This document shows, piece after piece, positions 16,661 through 21,889 of a stretch of DNA of 21,889 nt. A program made the position numbers and the translations under genes. The notes below the pieces were generated by a model. That model worked only from the letters and a program-made list of their open reading frames with translations, ran no database searches and was not told where the DNA came from. This DNA comes from JBBPYR01 sp038199755. Lineage in GTDB: Bacteria > Chloroflexota > Ktedonobacteria > Ktedonobacterales > Ktedonobacteraceae. How positions within the stretch are numbered: the first letter of the stretch is position 1; each line of letters begins with the position of its first letter. The DNA lies in contig JBBPYR010000267.1 of assembly GCA_038199755.1 (NCBI GenBank), positions 1 to 21,889 on the forward strand, given 5' to 3'.

Positions 16661-17380
16661 TCATCCTTCTTGCAAATCAATGAGTTTCCAGGTGCTGGTA
16701 TCATAGGCTGGATATTCGATCTCCCAGATATTTCCTGGCTCTTCGCGGGCTTCCCAGCGTCGTAAGGCGTCAAGCAAGACGGTGCGTTGTAGGGTAGTTT
16801 GGTGTGGGCCACCCAAACTATTGCCCATTGTAAAATGCATTGGTGCGATAGCTCGTGGCGGGCCAGCCTGCCGTGAGTTTTCTGGCACCACGGTAATCAG
16901 CACCGTCGGAATACCCTGCATTTCTATTTCGCGCTGAATTGCAACTACAATTCTGTGGCAAAGGGGTCAGCCAGCGGTGAGGATGACGCCATCAGCGTTT
17001 GAGCGGGCCACAAGCTTTGCCATTTCGGGTGCAGCACGCTCATAGAGGTCACGCAGTTGTTGGGTATATCCCATAAAGCCCAGGTGTTTATTGCTCACAC
17101 CGCCAATGATACCCTCGGCGGCTAGCTCTCTAAGGCGGTCAATCGGAAATATGACATTGATATCGTGGTCGGCATCACGATGATCATAATGCTCATGTGT
17201 GACCATAAGCTGGTCTGCTTGCACTTCTTCTGGCAATAGACGCCAGCTATTATCTCCTTCCACATCAAATGGCTCCTGCTCGCGCAGGTGTACGCCTGCT
17301 GTGGTCACAAGGGCAAATTTTGTATCTTTGAGCTCGCGGGAACGCGGTGTATAGGGAATGCATCGCTTGGACATCGGCAT
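16661..17380 (-). CDS. GrdB/PrdB-family selenoprotein with in-frame UGA (UxxC motif)
   Basis: Conventional calling gives two ORFs, 16967-17458 and 16661-16921, but they share one frame. The TGA at 16967-16969 is followed in frame by PLCHRIVVAIQREIEMQGIP, which continues as the family's C-terminal part. This matches the glycine/sarcosine/betaine/proline reductase B family, where the redox site is [U/C]-P-x-C-H. Read through, it is about 239 residues with Sec138 and Cys141, close to the usual PrdB length. The N-terminal part has family blocks IPYTPRSRELKDTKFALVTT, GDNSWRLLP, THEHYDHRDADHDINVIFP and GGVSNKHLGFMGY. I chose the ATG at 17380 over 17458 because AAAGGA lies 10 nt upstream and the extra 26 residues lack family character. 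No other reductase subunits are nearby, so the reaction is unknown. A nonsense mutation of a Cys codon is the alternative. Confidence 0.8.
16936..16969 (-). promoter_or_regulatory. Candidate bacterial SECIS element after the in-frame UGA
   Basis: On the minus strand, 14 nt downstream of the TGA (16967-16969), GAATTG (16948-16953) pairs perfectly with CAATTC (16936-16941) around UAGUUG. A further U-G closing pair leaves the tetraloop AGUU, putting a G in the second loop position about 22 nt from the UGA. This fits the general bSECIS layout: a stem, a small loop with an early G, and a UGA-to-loop distance of roughly 16-37 nt. A weaker outer stem, TTTGC with GCgAAA, can also form. SelB recognition is inferred, not shown. 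Confidence 0.55.
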
Positions 17381-17484
17381 ACTTTTTTCGTCCTTTCTTG
17401 CTGTACGATTCGTGCTCAAACGGTTCGCAATCCGTTCAGTATCGTCAACTATTGACAACTAGTATACAACGCCTATGGTGTCAG

Positions 17485-18072
17485 TTATTCGCTCGCGTCT
17501 TCATCTGGTGCTAACAGTACATTTTTATAGAGAGCAGACATGGGCAAGCTAATGTTCACGCTCGCCAGTTCTACGGTGTCACCTGCACGGAAAAAGTGCA
17601 GCGTCCAGAGGTCTTTTCTGGCACGGCGATACACATCTACCGCTTGCCGCTGCGTCTCTACTAGGACGTATTCATCAATGGTGGAACAGGCGCGATAATA
17701 TTCAAACTTCAAGCCGCGATCATAACCCTCAGTACTCTGAGAAAGCACCTCAATCACGAGACGTGGATAGCGCAGCGTCTCGACTGTCCCTCTATCACGT
17801 TCGTCGCAACTCACCGTCACATCGGGATAGACATAGCGCGTTTCAAAGAGGTGAACCTTCATATCAGAGTTGTAGACACGGCAGGAATCATCGCTGAGAA
17901 GGCTGTTCAACTGGCTCGTGATATTGACGCTGATGGTGCTATGGTTGGCGGTGCCACCTGCCAGCATGTACGCATAGCCATCAATATACTCGTAGCGTTC
18001 TCCTTGACTCTCCTGGTCAAGGTGCAGATAGGCTTCGATACTCATCCGTGAGCGATCTGGTTGTGCGAACAT
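17485..18072 (-). CDS. Uma2 family (DUF820) PD-(D/E)XK endonuclease-like protein
   Basis: A 195-residue member of the Uma2 family, a restriction-endonuclease-fold group of unknown biological role that is abundant in Cyanobacteria and Chloroflexota. The order of family blocks is intact: RYEYIDGYAYMLAGGTANHS (about 26-45), then NITSQLNSLL, CRVYNSDMKVHL, VYPDVTVSC (the metal-site Asp) and PRLVIEVLSQSTEGYDRGLK (Glu and Lys of the nuclease core), then IDEYVLVETQRQAVDVYRR. Active-site residues therefore look preserved. AAGGA lies 10 nt before the ATG. It starts 22 bp after the amidohydrolase stop codon on the same strand, probably co-transcribed, though Uma2 genes often sit in unrelated operons. 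Confidence 0.9.
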   Translation of the reverse strand: MFAQPDRSRMSIEAYLHLDQESQGERYEYIDGYAYMLAGGTANHSTISVNITSQLNSLLSDDSCRVYNSDMKVHLFETRYVYPDVTVSCDERDRGTVETLRYPRLVIEVLSQSTEGYDRGLKFEYYRACSTIDEYVLVETQRQAVDVYRRARKDLWTLHFFRAGDTVELASVNISLPMSALYKNVLLAPDEDASE

Positions 18073-18094
18073 CGTCCACTGTTCCTTCCCCTGG

Positions 18095-19048
18095 TTACAG
18101 TTTGAGGAGCGTTTCCGCGTTGCGATAACAGATTTTTTCTTTGTCTGTTTCGCTGATGGGGGCGGCTTCGATGAACTCTACGCCTGTTTTGGTTGGCTGA
18201 TAGGGATAATCAATCGAGAAGAGTAGGCGATCGGCACCTACCGCTGCGAGCGTACAGAGCAATGCTTCGGTGGAGAAGTTACCGCTGGTCGTAATTAGCA
18301 TGTTCTCTTTGATGTACTGCGATGGCAATTTTTTCAGTTCTCTGTTATGGGCGGATCGCGCCCAACTGTCGTCGAGCCGCCACAGCACGAAGGGCAGCAT
18401 TTCGCCGAGATGCCCCAGAACAAGCGTCATGTGGGGAAAGGCATCGAAGACGCCGCCAAAGACCATGCGCAGGGCGTGTGTCGCCGTCTCAACGCCCCAG
18501 TTCCAGGTGGCACCCAGCATTTCAGGATATGGGCCATAGGGTTTCATCTGGTCGTGGGGCGTATCGTTTGGGTGGAGATAGATGGGCACGTCGAGTGCTT
18601 GCGCTCGCTCGAACACGGGCCAGAACTTCTGCTCGTCAAGATATTCGCCGTTGGTGTGACCATGGATTAAGGCACCCTTGAAGCCGAGTTGTGTGACGGT
18701 GCGTTCAAGCTCGGCGGCTGCCTCGTTGGGGTCTTGCAGTGCTAACGCCGCGAAGCCTGCCAAGCGCGTGGGATGTTTGCGCACGATTTCCGCTAATGCG
18801 TCGTTGGCTAGCTTGGCGCGTTTGACTGCCGTTGCTCTGTCTGCTTCTGCCTGAATGCCAGGGGCATTCAGGGAGAGCACCTGCATATCGATGCCATACT
18901 GATCCATCTCTGGCAGGCGATACTGTTCGATATCGAGCAATTTTTCCGCAATGTTCACCTTCGGATTAGGGGCAAAACGGCCCTGTGGATAGTTATACCA
19001 GCGCGTTTCAGGTGTAAGGAAATGCTCTTCTAAGATGATTTTTTTCAT
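18095..19048 (-). CDS. Amidohydrolase-2 family metal-dependent hydrolase/decarboxylase (ACMSD/resorcylate decarboxylase type)
   Basis: A 317-residue TIM-barrel protein. It opens with ILEEHF (E7-x-H9), the E-x-H variant of the amidohydrolase HxH motif typical of gamma-resorcylate and 2,3-dihydroxybenzoate decarboxylases. Further expected ligands are H159 (PIYLHPNDTPHD), H213 (LVLGHLGEMLPF) and D280 (LLFSIDYPYQ). This matches the known metal-binding set of that subgroup, so it is probably an active Zn- or Mn-dependent non-oxidative decarboxylase or hydrolase of an aromatic or related acid. The substrate is not determined. Its ATG has a strong GAGGAG about 8 nt upstream. It is the first gene of the minus-strand cluster with the Uma2 gene and the selenoprotein. 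Confidence 0.88.
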   Translation of the reverse strand: MKKIILEEHFLTPETRWYNYPQGRFAPNPKVNIAEKLLDIEQYRLPEMDQYGIDMQVLSLNAPGIQAEADRATAVKRAKLANDALAEIVRKHPTRLAGFAALALQDPNEAAAELERTVTQLGFKGALIHGHTNGEYLDEQKFWPVFERAQALDVPIYLHPNDTPHDQMKPYGPYPEMLGATWNWGVETATHALRMVFGGVFDAFPHMTLVLGHLGEMLPFVLWRLDDSWARSAHNRELKKLPSQYIKENMLITTSGNFSTEALLCTLAAVGADRLLFSIDYPYQPTKTGVEFIEAAPISETDKEKICYRNAETLLKL

Positions 19049-19162
19049 GCACGACTCCTCGTTACTATATTCCCTTTTGATGTGGTTTGGTGTAAGCGCA
19101 CACTAGGGGGTTGTATTGTGGCTTGTTGCTCTTGCTATCATTGTATCACTCTATTTGGGGGA

Positions 19163-19328
19163 AGCTTCTGCACCTCACTTGGGGCATTCCATTTGGTGAT
19201 GGCGAGCATAAATGCCGTAGGGGCCAGCTTCTGCACTTTTACTAATGAAACTGGTAAACAGGGAAACCCATCCGTAGGGGCCAGCTTCTGCACATTTACT
19301 AATTAACCTGGTAATCAGAGAAACCCAT
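19163..19328. repeat. 57-bp tandem direct repeat (two full units plus a decayed upstream piece)
   Basis: Units at 19215-19271 and 19272-19328 are 57 bp each, with about five differences. Both start CCGTAGGGGCCAGCTTCTGC and end GAAACCCAT. A decayed piece sharing AGCTTCTGCAC lies at 19163-19173. A third unit start at 19329 keeps the 57-bp register but switches after CCGTAGGGGCCAG into the palindrome described next. The rest of 19049-19214 shows no gene. Confidence 0.85.
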
Positions 19329-19436
19329 CCGTAGGGGCCAGATTGATCGCGCCCCCCGTGGCGATTTATCGCCTGTGATTCCGCGAATCTCGCTCAATGA
19401 ATTGAGCGGAGGGCGCGATCAATCTGGCCCCTACGG
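19329..19436. repeat. Palindromic intergenic repeat, copy B (26-bp perfect inverted arms)
   Basis: Arms at 19329-19354 and 19411-19436 are perfect 26-bp reverse complements, starting CCGTAGGGGCCAGATTGATC. Arm length and framework match copy A (CCGTAGGGRCCAGMTTSAKC, then GCGYCC), with changed middle bases. The 56-bp interior contains smaller hairpins (GGCGATTTATCGCC 19360-19373; GCTCAATGAATTGAGC 19392-19407). Confidence 0.87.
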
Positions 19437-19481
19437 AGCCTGTAGGAGGGCGCGATCAATCTGGCCCCTACGGAGCCTACA
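19408..19481. repeat. 37-bp tandem duplication of the copy-B right arm
   Basis: 19408-19444 and 19445-19481 are adjacent 37-bp units with two differences. Each holds GGGCGCGATCAATCTGGCCC followed by CTACGGAGCC. The second unit has no matching left arm, so it is an extra right end. Between 19482 and 19533 I see nothing else. Confidence 0.85.
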
Positions 19482-19533
19482 GCGCGCTTCGCTGCTGCTC
19501 ACGCGATTACCAGATTAAATTGTCAAAATGCAT

Positions 19534-19604
19534 CAGCGCGTCCCGTCGCCGTTGGCGAATCGCTTCTCAACAGGGACGGGACGCGCTGAAGCTGGTCCCT
19601 ACGG
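19534..19604. repeat. Palindromic intergenic repeat, copy C (left end truncated)
   Basis: It aligns along its whole length with the reverse complement of copy A, with an estimated 85-90% identity by eye. The alignment includes CAGCGCGTCC, the interior GTTGGCGAATCGCT, and the right end CGCTGAAGCTGGTCCCTACG. The outer 16 bp of the left arm are missing and replaced by unrelated AT-rich sequence. It ends 73 bp before the cyclophilin start codon. Confidence 0.85.
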
Positions 19605-19677
19605 GAGGTGCTGTGTGAAGATTCCCGAACTTGCACCAGCCTTGTGAAAATAAGTAAGGAGTGAATAAGAAAGTCCC

Positions 19678-20574
19678 ATGCCAAAAACGACAAAACGTGC
19701 AGCGACAAGACGTGCGGCCAAGATAGCGAAGGCGCATGCAACTGAGCTACCGAAATTAGAGGTAAGAGAAGCTCCACCACGTAGACGCGCACCCGGCCAG
19801 AAACCCCCCGCTCGTGGCATTGCGCGTTATCCTTGGGCGACGACCTTGATTAGCCTTCTGATCGCCCTCGGTATTTTCGCGTTGTATGTCAATCATGTTG
19901 GTCCATTCGCGCTACCCAAGCCGCAACCTAAACCTGTGGCGGTCGCGGCCTGCCTGAAGAGCAATATACTAAAGCAGATTACAGATGTTTCACCTGCTCC
20001 TGGTGCCGTTGGTTATGCAAAAATACAGCATACGTATACTGCAGCCCCGGCCATGTCTATTAGTACCAGTAAGACTTACTGTGCTGGTATCAATACCAAT
20101 AGAGGCCTGATTGTGGTCGAATTAGATCCTAAACTGGCACCGCAGACGGTCAATAATTTTGTTTATCTGGCGCAGCATCAGTTTTATGATGGTATGGTGT
20201 TCCATCGTGTGCTCCAGACGGGTCAGGGCTTGCATATCATCCAGTCGGGCGACCCCTTGGGCAATGATCCTGATGTAACGAAGCGAGGTACCGGCGGTCC
20301 TGGCTATACCATTCCAGCGGAACCTGTGCAGGGAAGCTATCTTCCTGGCGTGCTTGCGATGGCGAAGAAAGGTACTGATACCGTCAATAGCGGTAGTCAG
20401 TTCTTTATTGTGATTGATGGTGCAACTTCGTTGCCGAAGTCGTATAATCTCTTTGGGAAAGTGCTGCAGGGCATGGATGTGGTGAAACATATTCAAGGCC
20501 CCGGTGATGATGCGGCGTCGAAAACCATCACGCCAGACACCATTGACCACCTAGTAGTTGTTGCCGCATCCTAA
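19678..20574 (+). CDS. Membrane-anchored cyclophilin-type peptidyl-prolyl cis-trans isomerase
   Basis: A 298-residue protein with a basic, proline-rich cytoplasmic N-terminus (about 1-50) and one transmembrane helix at 53-71 (ATTLISLLIALGIFALYV). A short linker with C92 and C135 (possible disulfide) follows, then a cyclophilin domain from about 140 to the end. Catalytic signatures are FHRVLQTG with the active arginine, IIQSGDPLG, GTGGPGYTIP and SGSQFFIVI. It would fold proteins on the outer face of the membrane. The nearest Shine-Dalgarno (AAGGAG, 19656-19661) is 16 nt from the ATG, longer than ideal. The cytosolic paralogue follows 105 bp downstream, suggesting tandem duplication or a dedicated pair. 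Confidence 0.92.
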   Translation: MPKTTKRAATRRAAKIAKAHATELPKLEVREAPPRRRAPGQKPPARGIARYPWATTLISLLIALGIFALYVNHVGPFALPKPQPKPVAVAACLKSNILKQITDVSPAPGAVGYAKIQHTYTAAPAMSISTSKTYCAGINTNRGLIVVELDPKLAPQTVNNFVYLAQHQFYDGMVFHRVLQTGQGLHIIQSGDPLGNDPDVTKRGTGGPGYTIPAEPVQGSYLPGVLAMAKKGTDTVNSGSQFFIVIDGATSLPKSYNLFGKVLQGMDVVKHIQGPGDDAASKTITPDTIDHLVVVAAS

Positions 20575-20631
20575 CGAGTAACAGGTATCCCAGGCACTCC
20601 CAGGCATTTCAGGTATCTATCAAACACACAA

Positions 20632-20656
20632 GGACGTGCCGTAAAGAAGTGCGTCC
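20632..20656. repeat. Hairpin between the two cyclophilin genes
   Basis: GGACGTGC (20632-20639) pairs with GTGCGTCC (20649-20656) over 8 bp with two G-U pairs and a 9-nt loop, ending 23 nt before the next ATG. On the minus strand it begins TAGGGACGCAC, resembling the TAGGGA ends of the other dispersed hairpins. A small direct repeat, TCCCAGGCA, lies just upstream (20588-20596 and 20598-20606). There is no U tract, so a terminator is unlikely. Confidence 0.5.
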
Positions 20657-20679
20657 CTATTGAGAAGGGATTATACAGC

Positions 20680-21192
20680 ATGGCGAAACAATATCGTGAA
20701 GCTCCAGCGTTGCAGATTGACCCGGCAAAGAAGTACACCGCGATTTTCCACACGGAGAAGGGTGACATCGAGGTCGAGTTGTTCGCGAAACAGGCTCCGA
20801 CAACCGTGAACAATTTTGTGTTCCTGGCACGTGAAGGCTTTTATGACAATACGACCTTCCATCGTGTCATCGGTGGTTTTATGGCGCAGGGCGGTGACCC
20901 AACCGGCACAGGTACGGGTGGTCCCGGTTATAAGTTCCGCGACGAGCAGGGTGCGCTGTTACTCAAGCATGACAAGGCAGGCATTCTCTCGATGGCGAAT
21001 GCAGGTCCCCACACCAACGGGTCGCAGTTCTTCCTTACCTATGGCCCCACGCCGCACCTGAATGGCAAGCATGGCGTGTTTGGTCAGGTGGCGAAGGGTA
21101 TGGATGTGCTGAACTCTCTTCGTGAGCGTGATCCACAGCGTGACCGCCAAGCGGGAGATCGCATCAATTCCATTGAGATCGTCGAAGCCTAG
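20680..21192 (+). CDS. Cytosolic cyclophilin-type peptidyl-prolyl cis-trans isomerase
   Basis: A 170-residue single-domain cyclophilin catalysing cis-trans isomerisation of X-Pro bonds. Diagnostic motifs are all present: TTFHRVIGGFMAQGGDPTGT (active arginine in FHRV), GTGGPGYKFRDE, GILSMANAGPHTNGSQFFLT and HLNGKHGVFGQV. There is no signal peptide or membrane segment, so it acts in the cytoplasm. GAAGGGA lies about 11 nt before the ATG. It follows the membrane-anchored paralogue and is followed 6 nt after the stop codon by a 23-bp palindrome. Confidence 0.95.
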   Translation: MAKQYREAPALQIDPAKKYTAIFHTEKGDIEVELFAKQAPTTVNNFVFLAREGFYDNTTFHRVIGGFMAQGGDPTGTGTGGPGYKFRDEQGALLLKHDKAGILSMANAGPHTNGSQFFLTYGPTPHLNGKHGVFGQVAKGMDVLNSLRERDPQRDRQAGDRINSIEIVEA

Positions 21193-21198
21193 CTTTTT

Positions 21199-21261
21199 GC
21201 ACAGACGACAAAGCATGAGGGTGTGAATTCAATTCATGCCCTCATGCTTTGTCGTCTGTGC
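21199..21261. repeat. Long palindrome after the cytosolic cyclophilin gene
   Basis: Arms 21199-21221 and 21239-21261 are perfect 23-bp reverse complements, starting GCACAGACGACAAAGCATGA. The 17-nt centre contains TGAATTCAATTCA, so the near-palindrome runs almost to the axis. No U tract follows on either strand, so a classical terminator is unlikely, though the hairpin could block 3' exonucleases. The sequence is unrelated to the CCGTAGGG family. Confidence 0.8.
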
Positions 21262-21349
21262 GCAAGGGCTGCTTTCTCGACTGTTCTTAATTGTGCTCGT
21301 TCATCGTGTAAAGAGTAATAGTATGTTTATGCGGAAGGAGCAATAATAG

Positions 21350-21820
21350 ATGGATGCGATAGATACCGTTAAAACCCTGATTACTGCTTTGCAATCAGGA
21401 GATATGAATCTAGCGGCGGATATGCTGGCAGATGATTTTACAGAACGGGGGCTAACTGATCAGACACTGGGCAAGGCTACCTTTCTTGCAATGCAGAGTG
21501 CGTTATTGGCGGCGATGCCGAATTTCTCATATAACCTGCTAGATGTGCATGAAGAGGATGGGAAAGTGATTGCTCAGACAAGTGTTAGTGGCACGCAATT
21601 GAACGAACTGGTGTTGCCACCTGTGCTTGGTATCCCAGCGATTGCCCCCACCGGATTGGACATCACATTGCCACAGGTGGAGGTGGTTCACCGTGTCGTT
21701 GAGGGAAAGGTAACTGCAATGCAGGTTACGTCAGTCCCTGGTGGCGGTCTTGATGGTTTGCTTGAGCAGATTGGTACAGAATTGCCGTTGCAACCGCGCA
21801 TAAGGGATATCGGTGATTAG
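21350..21820 (+). CDS. NTF2/SnoaL-like fold protein
   Basis: A 156-residue protein whose layout fits the NTF2-like alpha+beta barrel. An N-terminal helix pair, IDTVKTLITALQSGDMNLAA, is followed by DMLADDFTERG and then long beta strands (KVIAQTSVSGTQLN, LPQVEVVHRVVEGKVTAMQV). Members of this fold include SnoaL-type cyclases, isomerases and many small-molecule-binding proteins of unknown function. No catalytic set can be assigned here. AAGGAG (21335-21340) lies 9 nt before the ATG, a good start. It has its own 150-bp upstream region beyond the palindrome and looks like a single gene. The remaining 69 bp of the window show nothing recognisable. Confidence 0.75.
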   Translation: MDAIDTVKTLITALQSGDMNLAADMLADDFTERGLTDQTLGKATFLAMQSALLAAMPNFSYNLLDVHEEDGKVIAQTSVSGTQLNELVLPPVLGIPAIAPTGLDITLPQVEVVHRVVEGKVTAMQVTSVPGGGLDGLLEQIGTELPLQPRIRDIGD

Positions 21821-21889
21821 GGAGTAGGCACAGCACTGGAGACCCGGCCCCCCGTGAGCCCCGCCGGCAACGACTGGCAATACAACACA

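Noticed and set aside
16661..16921. A separate 86-residue gene starting MQGIPTV
   Set aside because: It has no ribosome binding site, is in frame with the upstream ORF across a single TGA, and begins in the middle of a conserved family block, so it is the C-terminal part of the selenoprotein.
19082..19306. 74-residue plus-strand ORF with an internal repeated VGASFCTFTN
   Set aside because: The repetition comes from the 57-bp tandem DNA repeats; there is no start signal and no protein family resemblance.
19215..19481. CRISPR array
   Set aside because: There are only two 57-bp units and two 37-bp units placed back to back with no spacers, and no cas genes. These are tandem duplications of palindromic elements.

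Overview
This 21.9-kb window is bacterial chromosome with moderate GC and densely packed genes on both strands. The gene set is a molybdopterin oxidoreductase, Uma2 endonuclease, orphan GAF-histidine kinase, long-form SerA, a DEDDh exonuclease fused to a DinG-type module, and two adjacent cyclophilins. Together with abundant palindromic intergenic repeats, this resembles the Chloroflexota, most likely a Ktedonobacteria relative. That assignment is inference; no rRNA or marker gene in the window proves it.

Layout: (1) 1-2000: an aldehyde dehydrogenase on the minus strand, with a long palindrome behind its 3' end. (2) 2113-8115: a plus-strand run of rdgB (nucleotide-pool sanitation), a large DnaQ/DinG-like protein whose exonuclease site is intact but whose helicase motifs are eroded, and a molybdopterin oxidoreductase. 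The last overlaps a convergent SpoU-type rRNA/tRNA methyltransferase. (3) 9086-11318: a soluble GAF histidine kinase, a small lysine-rich protein, a palindromic repeat, and a tRNA-Gly(CCC) with a consensus promoter and a strong terminator. (4) 11328-13506: a minus-strand MFS transporter and a divergent DedA membrane protein. (5) 13534-16417: a minus-strand pair made of an AGT-type class V aminotransferase and serA, the likely serine-biosynthesis or serine/glyoxylate unit. (6) 16661-19048: a minus-strand cluster of a metal-dependent amidohydrolase/decarboxylase, a Uma2 protein and a GrdB/PrdB-family protein. (7) 19049-19677: a 630-bp gene-free block filled with nested repeats. (8) 19678-21820: a membrane-anchored cyclophilin, a cytosolic cyclophilin and an NTF2-like protein.

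The most interesting item is the GrdB/PrdB-like gene at 16661-17380. A conventional gene caller splits it in two at an in-frame TGA. The TGA sits exactly where this family carries its redox Sec/Cys in a [U/C]xxC motif. The same frame continues with conserved family sequence, and a hairpin at bSECIS distance follows. I read it as one selenoprotein of about 239 residues.

Second is the repeat family: at least eight copies of one terminal motif, CCGTAGGG(A/G)CCAG or its complement, occur at two loci. Some are paired as perfect 26-bp inverted arms, and some are caught in 57-bp and 37-bp tandem duplications. Third is the DinG-like protein, which appears to be a pseudo-helicase scaffold on a working exonuclease.
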